This document shows, one piece after another, positions 1-11,559 of a stretch of DNA of 64,000 bases. Numbering within the stretch: position 1 is the stretch's first letter; each line of letters begins with the position of its first letter. Both the position numbers and the translations under genes were made by a program. The notes beneath the pieces are model-generated. The model ran no database searches. It was not told the origin of the DNA and saw only the letters and a list, made by a program, of their open reading frames with translations. Source of the stretch: Linanthus parryae (lineage: Eukaryota; Streptophyta; Magnoliopsida; Ericales; Polemoniaceae). Where the stretch lies: positions 31,423,001 through 31,487,000 of the forward strand of contig JALGPY010000001.1 of assembly GCA_023055425.1 (NCBI GenBank), read 5' to 3'.

Positions 1-8
1 ATGGATCT

Positions 9-1746
9 GTGTGTAGATTGTATACGGATCATAGCAGTCTCAAGTACATCTTCACGCAGAAAGAGCTAAATAACAGGAAAAGACGTTGGTTAGAAGTCAT
101 AAAGGATTATGATTTGCGTATCCAATACCATGAAGGGAAGGCAAACGTAGTAGCTGATGCGTTAAGCCGAAAGTCGAGCCATACTTTGGATACTATGCTA
201 GTTTTACCAGATCGGCTATGCCGAGAGTTCCGAAAACTTGGAATTGAAGTAGTGAAACAAGGCGGAGTAAAGAGTATCCTTGGGAATATGACAGTTGTGC
301 CAGACATCTTGGAAGAAATAAGGAGTAACCAGCCAGGAGATGTGAAGCTGGAAAGGATAAAGAAGAAGATTGCAGAAGGCCAAGCAAAAGATTTCAAGAT
401 CCATGAAGATGGAAGTATTCGTTACAAGGGAAGATGGTGTGTACCACATAAGTGTACGGAAACTAAGGAGAAGTTGATGCGATAAGCACACAACACACAC
501 TACTCAATACATCCAGGAGGTGACAAACTTTATAAAGGACATGAAGAAGATGTTTTGGTGGCCTAACATGAAGAAAGAAGTGGCAGAATATGTGGCAAAA
601 TGTCTAACTTGTCAAAAGGTGAAGTTTGAACATAAAAGAATGGGAGGCTTAGTACAACCATTAGACGTCCCAGTTTGGAAGTGGGATTCTATTTCGATGG
701 ATTTCGTAACTGCGTTACCGACATCAAAGAATGGACTGAATCAGATTTGGGTCGTAGTTGACAGATTGACCAAGACAGCAAGGTTTATTCCGATGAAAGA
801 CACATGGAATATGGAACAAAGAGCTGATGCGTATATGAAGAACATTGTAAGGTATCATGGAGTACCAAGCTCTATAGTATCCGACAGAGATCCCAATTTT
901 CTTTCTCACTTCTGGAAAGCACTCCAGGAGGCACTGGGAACTCAGTTGAAGTTTAGCACGGCATTTCACCCGGCTACAGATGGACAAACCGAAAGAACAA
1001 TCCAAACGTTGGAAGATATGCTAAGATCGTGTGTTATGGATTTTCAAGGGTCATGGGTTGATAGATTACCTTTGATAGAATTCTCCTACAATAACAGTTA
1101 TCACGCCAGTATTGGAATGGCACCACATGAGGCGTTGTATGGAAGGAAGTGTAGAACACCGTTGTGTTGGAACGACATAAGTGAGACGATAGTAATTGGT
1201 CCAAAACTTATTGAAGAGATGACAGATCAAGTGACACTTATACAGCAACGAATGAAGGCAGCCCAGGATAGACAGAAATCTTACGCTGATCAGAAAAGAA
1301 GACCGTTGGAATTTCAAGTTGGAGAAAAAGCATTTCTTAAAGTATCGCCGACTAAGGGAGTCATGAGGTTCAATCAGAAAGGGAAGTTAAGCCCGAAATT
1401 CATTGGACCATATGATGTTATAGAAAAGATTGGAGAAGTGGCTTATCGATTGGATTTACCATCGAATTTAGGTCGTGTTCACAACGTATTTCACGTATCG
1501 CAACTGAAGAAGTATATGCCTGATGCATCTCATGTATTAGATCCCGAACCAGAAGAACTGGACCCGTCTTTGAGTTATGAAGAACAGCATGTCAAGATTT
1601 TAGACACCAAGACAAGGAACACCCGTAACAAGAGTGTCAAGATTGTAAAAGTCTTATGGACAAACCACCTCACTGAAGAGGCAACTTGGGAAGCGGAAGA
1701 TGATATGATGAAGAAGTACCCTCACTTGTTTGAAGAGGTACCTTGA
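9..1746 (+). pseudogene. Chromovirus pol fragment: RNase H end, integrase, chromodomain
   Basis: The first ~55 residues are the end of RNase H, with the DHSSLKYIF and [11 protein letters not shown] motifs. A linker and the integrase follow. The integrase has the zinc-binding HHCC region (CLTCQKVK at about 600-625), a DDE core (SMDFVTALP, SDRDPNFLS, HPATDGQTERTIQ) and a GPY/F-type end (FIGPYDVIEKIG). The last ~40 residues (VLWTNHLTEEATWEAEDD) look like the chromodomain used by this lineage to target chromatin. The frame is broken by a TAA at 483-485, at a site where the family normally has Glu. One extra G near 538 then shifts the frame before it runs open to 1746. Integrase would insert the cDNA into the nucleus. 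The broken frame means this copy cannot make it. Confidence 0.9.
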
Positions 1747-1997
1747 GTTACGAGGACGTCACTCCTCTAAGGGGGAGAGGATGTAATCCTTCGGTTTTTT
1801 TTTTATTAAAGTACTACTTATAGTATATTGCATATCATTCATGACCTTAGGTTGCATTCTGTAGTCATACTATGGAGGGGAGGTGTATACCTTATTGTGG
1901 TTAAAATTTTAGTTTAAACTTCAAGGACAGTTTCTCATTTAGGAGGGAGGTTTTTGTTTAAACTTCGAGGACGAAGTTCTCTTTAAGGAGGAAAGGA
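1747..1997 (+). other. 3' untranslated region with three polypurine-tract-like modules
   Basis: Between the pol stop and the LTR there are three similar modules. Each has a 'cgaggac'-like segment followed by a purine run: 1751-1781, about 1915-1947 and about 1953-1997. The last one (AAGGAGGAAAGGA) directly abuts the LTR start and is the likely functional polypurine tract that primes plus-strand synthesis. The first also ends in ATGTAATCC, which mimics an LTR start. Confidence 0.6.
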
Positions 1998-4285
1998 TGA
2001 AATACCCCGTTTTGTGACTACAGGTATTTTGTGATATTATTATAAGTGTTGGGAAGTTAATGTAATTATAGAGAGTTAATTATAATGCTTTGAGAGTTTG
2101 GGGGGAACTTTGTGACTTTAACCAAAGGTTTTAGTGTCTTTTACTTGAGTGTGGGGGAGGTGTTTGTCTTTTTGCAAAACGAAGGGGAAATAAGTGTCTT
2201 TTGACCTAAATTTCTTCCTACATAAAAGTTTCCTAATTCAGGAGGGTTTCCTACTTATGAAGTTGATTTTATTTCTAACTCTCATTAAAACCCTCACTCT
2301 CCCTATTTTTTCTAATCTCTCCCTCACATCCCTCACTCTCTACCCGTCCCTCTCTCACTCTCTCTCGTCCCTCTACCCGACGGCAGCCCCGCCGCCGCCG
2401 CCGTCTCTCTCTTTTTCCGGAAAGGTAACTCTCTCTATCTCTCTATTTTCTCTTTTCTTTCTTTCTCTTTTTCTTTCTCTCTTTCTTTTCTCTCTACCCC
2501 GTCCGTCTCTCTCTCCGTCCGCCCCCATGGGCGGCGGGTTTGAGCGGGTTTGAGTTGTTTTGTTTCTTCTTCTCTTTTCTCTTGTTGATCTCTTGATCTT
2601 GTGATCACTTGTTCATGATTCATGTATGTTGCATGTAATCTTTAAATTTCAGTTTGTTATTTTTAGGATCATTGTTCATGGATTCGTAAGATTGATAATC
2701 AAGTTTTAGGGTTTATCATGTTCTTGGGTGTTGGGAAGAAACCCTAGTTTGAAAGAGAAGTTTGATTGAATGATTTGGGAGTTTGAATGATCATAATAGG
2801 TGGATAACAATCTGATTTGAATGTGGGGATCATGTTATATTAGGTTTAGTATGATTATAGGATGAACTAGATGCTTGGGGGAAAAGTTTCATGAAGATTG
2901 ACAATTCCCGTATGGATATTTTGAATGAAGTTGGAAACTTGAAACTAGTGTAACTTTTGATTCAGGAATCGAAATTAAGATCCGTTTGAGGCTAAACTTA
3001 TTATTTCGAACGTTTTGAATCTAATGGGACTGTTTTTAGACCATGATCTGTTTGAGAAACTGGAGTAATAGATTTGGTGGAGTTATGATAGATTATGTAT
3101 GCTTTAGGTTAGGGGAATTTGAAGCAAAGATTTGGGCTTATTTTGGGGCATGATTTTAATGAGATGTTGGGGAGTGTTAGAACCCTAAACCATGGACTAT
3201 CATATGCATGTAATTAGTATAGCAAGTATATTGCTAGAATATTGGTTTGATTAGCATATTGTTATGTGTAGGTAACGAGTTCGTTGACGACGAGTACGTA
3301 GAGTACGTTGATTGATTGCTATTGTTGGAATTTGCTTTGAGGTAAGTAAATGTGCCAAGCCTAGTGTGCTTATCTCTTTCGTGTCAAACGAATATTTGAT
3401 TTGTTACGTCTCAAAATGTGTTTACATGATACATGACTTGGAATATGCGATTTCTACTTGTTAAATGTTTTTGATGAAAGCATCACCATGATAATGAATG
3501 AACTATAACGTAAAGTGGAAGATGTTGTGCGGGACTCTATTATTCTCTTTGGGCGGTGTTGGCTGCGGTCCCGTCTCTTTTTGATCCGGTTGCAAGTCCC
3601 CGGATAGCGGCATGTACTCACTCCTCTGGCCGGCGTAGTCTTAGGGGGGTGTCGACACTTAAGGTCATGTAAGCTGTGGTTATTTGGTTTTCCCCCGTCA
3701 CAACAAAGTAATAATGGATTTGTTTGGTTTTGTTAACGGAATGAAGTTAACTCTGGATTTGGATTTCTCCTAATGATTATGGAAATTGGTTTGGAAATAC
3801 TATGGAATTGGGAACTCTTATGTTTTAATACAAGAGTCAACTTTATTACCGATGTGTTTGCGAAAAACTCTTACTTACAAATGAGTCATTGTTTTATAAC
3901 TATCCATCATCGTTTTACATGTTTGGATGTTTGCTTACCAGTATTTCAATGCTGATTTTGTACTGTGGTGTTTATTTTCATTCCGCACCACAGGTTTAGA
4001 AGAAGGATATCGGGCATAGAAGGGGACGCGCATCACATGGATTATTAGTAGTATTATTTCGTTTGAAATTGAACTCTTTATTAGTTTAAACTCTTTAGTT
4101 GTTTATGCCGGTTTGTGGCTAGGACGAAGGTTTATGATAATACATTGTTTTAATTGGAGTTAATTATTGTTTGTGGATGTTTTGTGCTTGCGAACCATGT
4201 TATAAAACCTCCTTGTATCCGGGCTCCTCTCGGGTACGGAGTGACATACCCGGGTCTCCGGCTTGGGCCATTTGGGGGTGTTACA
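1998..4285 (+). repeat. Long terminal repeat of the Tekay-type chromovirus
   Basis: The LTR starts TGAAATACCCC and ends GGGGTGTTACA, an imperfect 11-bp terminal inverted repeat with TG...CA ends. It is 2288 bp, typical of this lineage. It contains a CT-rich block at 2325-2520 and a GCCGCCGCC run followed by a possible splice donor (AAAGGTAAC near 2420). The short open frames in it are low-complexity shadows. An alternative start at 1782 (TGTAATCC) was considered. The inverted-repeat match to the end favours 1998. Confidence 0.7.
2325..2520 (+). repeat. CT-rich low-complexity tract
   Basis: This is an almost pure pyrimidine run, (CT)n, TTTCTTT and CTCTCC, interrupted by a GCC-repeat near 2390-2402. 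It lies in the first quarter of the LTR and explains the Leu/Ser/Phe-rich open frame seen there. Confidence 0.85.
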
Positions 4286-6814
4286 ACCATGGTATAATCG
4301 TGACAGGGAAAAGAGGCTCGTGTTAAGTAGTGATAACTGGAATAAGGAATAAGCGTGGTTATACGTTGGGAAAATTATGTTGGAGGGGTACCAGTAAAGT
4401 ACGGGGAGATATATATAGAACCGATTTCAGGGTTAATTTTTAAGTGTGTGGAGTCAAGATAACAAATAAGTTTGATCATTAGAATATGTGTGGGAGTTGA
4501 AGGATCTGCATATATGAATTTTATCGGGATAAAGGAATTGAATGTATCATGGTGGCGGTGGTAAAGGGAAAAGTATATGTTAACTTTTAAGCGTTATATG
4601 GCAAGGAAGTCATAACATTCTTGGGAAGACAATATAGCTAGTATGGGGAGGAACTGAACAAGAGTTTCGGGAGACCTTATGAGTAAAAGGGATAGAATTG
4701 CTTAAATAGGATTAGTGGCATTAAGAAATGATACGGGCCTATATTGAAGTATGTTTGGGGAATAAGTGATAGAATTATGAAAGAATCATATTAAAAAAAA
4801 AAAGAAAAAAAAAAGAGGTGGGCGTTGTGTGATGCAACATTAATAAGGATGGGAGGGAGATAGTTTAGGCAACGTAAAAAAATAGGTTGAGTATTGAGAT
4901 CGACCTGTGGAGAATTTCGCATGGAATTATAAGGCTGGGTAACGTAGGAAATAGTCATCGATCAGGTTGTGGGTGAAAAAATGAAATATTATATATTTGT
5001 GGTTTGTAATTGGATAAGAGAAATGGGGGGATCTTAAGAGAAAGTGTATTGAGTAACTTTTAATGCTATTTTGACAAGGGGGTTGCAACATAATTGACAG
5101 ATAAAAGGAATTCGGGCATGTGTGAACTTAATAGAAGATTAATGAAAGGAAGCTTCATAATGAATTAAACATGGTTGGCTGCCTTAAGGAATGGTATGAG
5201 AATATATCAGGCTAATGTAGGGGTGGGGAGACTTCACGAATATGTAGTAAGGCATTATGATCTGCAATGTTCAAGTATGAGTATAAAGGGATGGGAGAAA
5301 TGTTATGGGCTCGCTAGAATAGGGAATGCGAATTTTATTACATTACGGGAGGTCGTACTTTTAATACGTGAATGGTGAGTAGTTATTATCCTCGAAAAGG
5401 ATTTGGGACTGATATTCATGGAGGGTTACGAGAGGGTTAAGGGGGGGGGGCATAAGTATGAGAAAGCAAGGCATGAATATGGGAACATGATTGAATGGAT
5501 CCAATCTGCTCAACTCGGAGGGTACATTAAGAATAAGATGCTCGTAGAGATAAGGTAAGGTGTCTAGAAGAATCAAAATAAATTAAATGGAATCAAGTTG
5601 GTCATGATACTAGGAGATTGTTAGAAATGAATTTTAGACGAGATCGGTAACTGAGTGTTACGTCAAGGGCAGGAATAAATAGGACGTGTAGAAGTGTTGA
5701 CATGATAATGTAGGTTATTCTAAAGCGATATGTTTGGAAGTAAGGGATATAGGAAGGTTATCAATAGCAAGAAAATATTAGATACACAGGAAAAAAATTA
5801 GTTAGAATAAAAGATTGGAACCCAAAAGACTTTAATGATTAGAGTGACAAGTACAAGAAGGGGGCCAGTGAGTGTATGGCGGGTGTTCAAAGAATTGACA
5901 TCAATTTATTGTAAGGAGTGTGTACAGGAGTAATGATCTTGCATGTGATAGTGGATGGTGGGTTTCAGCCGAACATCGAAGAAAGGGAATAAGAACTTAC
6001 ATGAGCATCAATTGGAGATGTAAGGGTCTTATTGGATTACGTTCAGCAGAAAGGGAACTTAGGTGAGTGATTCAGAAATAGTATGATTGGGAATATGAGA
6101 TGGAAGAAGGGGTAGTCAAGATTTGGTATACCAGTCAATGTCGAGGATTGTCAACAACTGTGAAAGGTTTGTGGAAATATACTGGGGCTGCAAAGAATGG
6201 GATAAGAATAGTTGTGGTATACTAGGGTCATTTAGTGAGTCTAAACAGGATTGTGGATATAGACTAGGAGTTGTACTTTAGAAGTTGTAGCAATCAAGTT
6301 ATGTAAAGACAGTATGGAGGAAATAAAAACTATTAAAAATGTACATGGAAGGGACAATGGGTCATGTTAGACAATAGTATGAATTTGTACAAGTAGTAGC
6401 ATAGAGATTAAGGCATACCATGAAAAATAAAATGGATACAAGGGGAGGTACGTTCATACACAAAGAGAGAGGGTCAGACTGTTTAGTTAACACCTGGAAA
6501 TGATTTTGATAGACGATGGGAAGAAGTTCCTAAATTTGTTACTTTGACAGGCTTGCCATAGGACATGACATAATCCTCGTGAGAAAAAAAAGAGGTTAAC
6601 TTTGAGATGTTCAGACATGAGTTTGACGAAGATGACACACTTAAAACCACGAAAGTAGTTATAGCATAGAATCCGGGAAACGTATCAAAGCGTTAAGATA
6701 GGGAATGACAAGTATTAATGGCACCGATTAAGACCATCAAATACAATGAAAGATAAAACAATCTTGGGAGCTAGAGGCATAACAAGGAATATAATAGAAA
6801 GGAATAGGGAAAAA
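4286..6814 (+). other. Purine-rich non-coding DNA, possible retroelement leader
   Basis: There is no open frame above about 70 codons. The + strand is rich in A and G, with many in-frame stops. Four bases after the LTR end there is TGGTATAATCG at 4290. It resembles the start of a tRNA-iMet primer-binding site (family form TGGTATCAGAGC) but matches imperfectly. If real, the LTR at 1998-4285 also served as a 5' LTR for a second, degraded element to its right. Otherwise this is simply old intergenic repeat DNA. Nothing more specific is visible. Confidence 0.5.
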
Positions 6815-8912
6815 CCGTAATCCTCTTGTTGTAAACAGCCGCCGGCCTGCTGTAGCTCGCCGAAAAAAAGGTAATCCTCTTGTTCTTTCTTATTTTTTCC
6901 TACGAATAGTTGCTATTTGGTCCCTGACACTTCCTCAATCAACTCGGAGCATAAAAATGTGACTCTAACTGGCATTTCACCATGTTTGATCTGTGAATAC
7001 ATGATTTTCTGGGGGATTTTCATGCCCTGTAAACATGATCTTAACCCTCTCGTTTGTTAATCAATTTCGGTACAGTTTGTGTCTGGGTAATATGTGGGTC
7101 TAATACTACAACTCTTCAGTCAATTTCATGGCTTAGATTTCTCTATAGCTCTACAAATTTGTATAAATTTCTTCTTCAAATACACTCTCTATATTCCTGG
7201 AAATCTGCTAAAAAGCTGCTGCATTTGTCTAGAAACCTGAACATGCTAACCCCTTACATATTCTCCCACCTTTGAGGTTTTGTATTTTATTTGGATTCTT
7301 GAACTGTTTCGAAACTTCTTCCTGTTTGTTTATCTATCTCAGCTCTGCAGATTCGTGTGAAGATCCCTCTTTTCTATGTTCTGAGTGCTTCCTAAATCTG
7401 GGTTAAATCTTCCTTGACTTGTATGCATAATCTATTGAAAATTGTGAATTATACTGTGTGGAATAGGCTTGATTTTCCTCAACTTTGATCAAGAATATTT
7501 CCTTGTTTATTTTGAGTTTTAAAAGGCTTGAATATGTTCTGGAATCCTTGTTCACCCAACTTCAAAACGCTATTTCTAGTTTTCTCGATCTCTTTCCCAG
7601 TTGTTCATAAGTTGACCGTGAAATTGGCTGTTTGTGTTAGTTTCACTCAATTTTTCACATCCAGTTTGTCAATAATAATGGATGTACTAGCCTTCGTACT
7701 CTAGAGCAAAGTTTCTCAGTTTGTTATTGTAAATCCAAATGTCAAAGTTAACCAAGTTAATCTCCTAGAAAACTCCTGTTGGACTAGACTTTATGAGAGG
7801 TAAAAATTAGAGATTTCACATAAAAGCTATTTTGAGATCAAATTAATGTGTTGGGACTATCTACATGTCACATATGGATAATTGAAGTCTTAATAGGCTA
7901 TTTGGGGTAATAGTTGACCAAGTCAACGACTGGGGGTCTTTCTGCAATTTTGTTAAATTTTGGGGGCCTTAGTATAAATAACAGACAGTTGTATTTCTCA
8001 ATCCTAAGACTACCTGAGGGTGTTAAAGATGAGGGGTTAACCTTAATCTGATTTGTTTCAAAAAATCAGGCCCAGTCAGGGGCTAAAGTACAACTTAACT
8101 AAACTTCAGGGACTTTACTGCAAATAATCTGAACTTGAGAGATAATCTTAAGTGAGCAACTTGGAGATTTAATAACTCATGAGACTGGCCTATTAGGCAT
8201 AACTGGGGGGAGGGGTTCAAGAATAGTCAAGGACTCTGCTGCTAAGACTGAGACTTGAGGGGCTAATTAGTCATTCTGGGCTAAATAGCTGCCATAACTC
8301 TTACATATGCCTTTTACATTCATGGCTTATGGGCTCAGTTGGTACATTGCTAGCTCCCGACTGGTAGGCAACTAGTACTACCCTCTGGACTGACGATCCA
8401 GTAGGGGGTGTGCACACTCAAGGTCTAGTTTGTCTTGGTGGATTAATGGGTGGTACAGGAATGGGGGAAACAATGTGGATTTGTCATAGCTGTGAATCAG
8501 CTAATTTGAGTTATTGGTATAACCTTTCCTTTACTATCTGACATGGGTCAGGTTACTAAGACATAAGAATTACAAACACTAGTTGTACGTTTCACTTTTG
8601 TTCGTTTCTGTTTCATTATGAATTCTATCTTGGTATTTATAACTAATGTTGTGACGTCACTTCCTTCTGTACATGGCAGGTGATTACGGGGAAGTGCGGG
8701 GGAAATTGGTCATCACTTAGACGATCGTCACACCAGTATTACACGCTATAACGGTATGTTCTTTTAAATGTGAGTTTCTTTAATTCTCTTTGGTTACAAA
8801 CCACTTGGATTAGAATCCTTGCTGGGCATTTCCGTCTTTAGCGGAGAACATCCCCTGAGAGTCTGGGGATTCCATGTGTAGTTCTCCATCACTTTAGGAT
8901 GGGGGTGTTACA
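6815..8912 (+). repeat. Second chromovirus-type LTR, 5'-truncated and diverged
   Basis: This segment ends GGGGGTGTTACA like the LTR at 1998-4285. It shares its internal landmarks in the same order: a GCCGCC stretch followed by AAAAAGGTAA (about 6838-6875), a CTCTGG...AGGGGGTGT...CTCAAGGTC block (about 8380-8430) and the same kind of terminal region. It lacks the first ~390 bp of the LTR, and overall identity is low by eye. No pol is attached, so it is either a truncated solo LTR or the 3' LTR of the degraded stretch to the left. Confidence 0.5.
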
Positions 8913-8919
8913 ATTAATT

Positions 8920-9075
8920 TCTTAATTCATACCTCCAATGTATCGAAACTAACACATTGCAATCCCCACTTATGGTATAAGCTTATTGCATCCCTCATTT
9001 GCAATAAACTTAGTTATTGAAAGTCTTAAAATAATTCATCCAAACATCATCCATTAAGGGAGGGTATAGTTTTCA
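8920..9075 (+). repeat. Left terminal inverted repeat of the 8920-10201 element
   Basis: It pairs with 10031-10201 in reverse complement. The best-matching core is CATACCTCCA ... TTATTGCATCC, and pairing extends inward to GGGAGGGTA near 9060. Confidence 0.65.
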
Positions 9076-10030
9076 AACCAAAAAAATAAATTTATATTTA
9101 AACAAATAAGGGTACATTTGGTTTTCTAGTATTAGCGGTATTAGCAATGATTGGACTAAATATAGTCCAGGTATTAGTTAATACTGTGTTTGGTTGTTCT
9201 GGACTAATTTTATACCAGTACTAAATAAAGAAAAGATGGTGTTTAATACCCCAAATTAGTACCCTCTCACCTGAGGGTATTAGCTGGATTGGACTAAAAA
9301 AAGAGGGATAAGGTTGAGAGAACATGAAGTTGAGAAGACGAGGAAGATGAAGATGTCTATTCTGATTATTATCTTCATTTATTTTTCCCATGCCTGATGA
9401 TATCTCCATTGATCTTCTCTCTCTCTCTCCCTCTCTCTCTGTGATTCAGATCTGTGTGAGGGGGTTCTTTGGTTGGGTCTGGGTTCATATCTAATCACCG
9501 GCTTCAAGGAAGGTACTTTGGCGATGGTGTTGGGTTATAGTAATTCTAGCGACGGTGGTTCACCGACTTTGAAATGGTTGTGAGGTGTGTTCAATTGCTG
9601 TCTTTGGTTTACTGTTGTGGGCTCTGAATTGGTTCCACAGACCCAAAAACACCATAGCCAACATGAACTGCACAATTTCTCTCTCTGTACCCCCCCCCCT
9701 CTATCTCTCTGTGTGTTAGTCTGTGTTTGTTGCTACGAAACTGACTGAGAAGAAGATAAAGATTGAACATTTATTCTAGTCTTCCTTCATTACTGAATAA
9801 TTGTGGGCAAACCTTGAAATGGGACACTTAAGAGTGAGCTAAAAATACAGTAGTAGTAGTACTCAAAACTTGTGGGTTGAAACTTTGCTGATGTTTGGTT
9901 CTGGTTTTGATGCTTTTCTTTGTTTAGGACTAGAACTAATTAAAAATTAAAAATCTGTATCAATTGGGTTACAATTAGACTAGTTAAAAATGTGAAGGTC
10001 ATAATAGTGCTCATATTTTTTGGGAGTGGA

Positions 10031-10201
10031 CTGTTGTACCCTCAATAAAAATGAGTTTTTTTGTCAACTAACGGAGTATTCTGTTAAGCAATGGGCAGAT
10101 TTTTTTACCAGTTTTATTACAAATGGAGGATGCAATAAACTTATTCAAGAAGTGGGCTTGTAATGTTTTAATTTCAATATACTGGAGGTATGCATTAAGT
10201 T
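10031..10201 (-). repeat. Right terminal inverted repeat of the 8920-10201 element
   Basis: Read on the - strand it repeats the left end: TAATGCATACCTCCAG, then CCCACTTCTTG, then TTATTGCATCC, and inward a GAGGGTAC segment. Confidence 0.65.
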
Positions 10202-10202
10202 A

Positions 10203-11158
10203 CTAAGCCTTAAATAAATTAAATAAAATACTAATAATTTGTGATGTAATTCGTGAGATGCTTTGGCGGGTGACGTTACCGCGTTCCCCGTCGTGGAGCC
10301 AAGAGGATAGGTTGATACACATCTGTATCAACTCCCCCCGGTTGACTAACACCTTGTCCTCAAGGCGGGAAAATGACCGGTGACAACCCAACGCTGCTTT
10401 TGTCAAACCCTGCAGGAGCACACGGGAGCCGTCATACTAAATTCCATCGTCATCTTTCAGTAATCGACGTCCACACGTCCAACCTGTTGGACCCATTCCA
10501 CTTCTAAAACAACATGGGATCCCTATAACTCCAACATGAATTTTTCGGCTGCAAATTTGTGCCTCTAATGGAAAATATCAACCGTCCCACACGTGTATCA
10601 CAATGAATACATTCCTCATTACCGACTTTAATTTTAAAGCAGTCGTCGCCTTAAGCCGTAATTGTAGTTGTTCGGCCAATCCGAGAAGAATAAAATTATG
10701 GGTTGACCCGCTGTCAATCACGACGAACACACGTTGCCTACTATGGTCCTCAGGATCCGTAAGGAACAATTTCGATCACTGTTGATCATGGAATATAAAC
10801 AGAATCATCTGCTGCAATGACGAATTCAACCGGTTGTGTCTGATCCGTATCGTCGCAGCCCATAAGCTAGAAATTTTCCCTTAAACTTGTGACCTCGGAA
10901 GTACATCTGATCGCAGTTGTAACACAATCCCTGTTTCTGTCGTTCCTTTTTTCCGGCTAGAGTAAGCCGCTTAATGGGCGGTGTAGAGGCCACCTGTGAA
11001 GTAGTTTTTATAGGGGTCGTTGTAGGTGTGGTCAGCACTGCTGACGGAGACTTGATGGCCACTAACTCCCGTGCCAGTGAGAAGACCTCGGCCAGTGAAT
11101 GGGGTTGACGTAACCCCATCTGGCGTCCCAACCATAGTTTGAGATCAGACACAACCAC
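10203..11158 (-). pseudogene. Deleted chromovirus remnant: gag zinc knuckle, protease, pol tail
   Basis: Read on the - strand, the first block (11158-10826) is a gag C-terminus with a zinc knuckle of the CYNCD...GHK type. The second block (10769-10578) is a retroviral aspartic protease, with VVIDSGSTHNFI around the catalytic Asp. The third (10421-10203) carries the RLEDKVLV tail typical of the end of chromovirus pol. A GGGGGGAG purine tract follows near 10340. Reverse transcriptase, RNase H and integrase are missing between blocks two and three, so at least 2.5 kb was deleted. It is probably a CRM/Reina/Galadriel-like member, distinct from the Tekay element at the left. The lineage name is inference. 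Confidence 0.7.
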
Positions 11159-11402
11159 ATAAATTAACTAAGAATCTGGTGTTTGTCCAATGTAATTTAA
11201 TAACTTCTCAAATTCGGCTTGGTATGACAAAAAAATAGTTTAATGCCGTAATTTAGTTAAATGGTGTAGATGGTGCATTCCAGACAGACATATCTCAGCC
11301 ACGTGGCAGCCATCAAGCACATCTGATTGTGCTCCATATACACATGATCATTGCTCATACTTATCTGCATGGGGGCTGGGAGACAAGGCGACCCGCGATA
11401 CG

Positions 11403-11430
11403 CACTACAACAATTATGACCTTTATTGAC
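11403..11430 (+). repeat. CACTA left terminal inverted repeat
   Basis: 28 bp starting CACTACAACAA, paired with 15205-15232 with six mismatches. Confidence 0.9.
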
Positions 11431-11559
11431 AAAATTTTTGTCGACAAGCAATTCTGTGTAGCTAGTTATATGATTTATCTACAATATATGGGTTTGTCGA
11501 TGTATGTGTTGTTGTTTGTCGACATTGTGACTAATTACATATTTTAGATAAAAATTAGT

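Larger units (their letters stand above)
1..4285 (+). mobile_element. Ty3/gypsy chromovirus (Tekay/Del-type), 3' half
   Basis: The window opens inside the RNase H domain of a chromovirus polyprotein. Integrase, a C-terminal chromodomain-like tail, a purine-rich 3' region and a long LTR follow. The order RNase H - integrase - chromodomain, the ATWEAEDDM tail and an LTR over 2 kb fit the Tekay/Del lineage. The gag, protease and most of the reverse transcriptase lie to the left of the window. The coding part carries one stop codon and at least one frameshift, so this copy is dead. Confidence 0.85.
8920..10201. mobile_element. Non-autonomous DNA transposon with long terminal inverted repeats
   Basis: The two ends are inverted copies of each other over about 150-170 bp, although diverged. 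The left segment (CATACCTCCA, CCCACTT, TTATTGCATCC, CATTTG.AATAAA) is matched in reverse complement and in order by the right segment. The interior has no transposase. Long inverted repeats and no coding capacity suggest a Mutator-like or foldback MITE, but a clean target-site duplication was not found. The interior includes a TTTGGTT-rich stretch (9111-9260), perhaps a nested MITE, and a (CT)n tract at 9416-9442. Confidence 0.65.

Noticed and set aside
1782..1997. TGTAATCC at 1782 as the LTR start
   Set aside because: TGAAATACCCC at 1998 pairs better with the LTR end GGGGTGTTACA and follows a purine tract. 1782 is kept as an alternative only.
2194..2553. A 119-codon Leu/Ser-rich frame resembling a membrane protein
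   Set aside because: It is a translation of the CT-rich tract in the chromovirus LTR.
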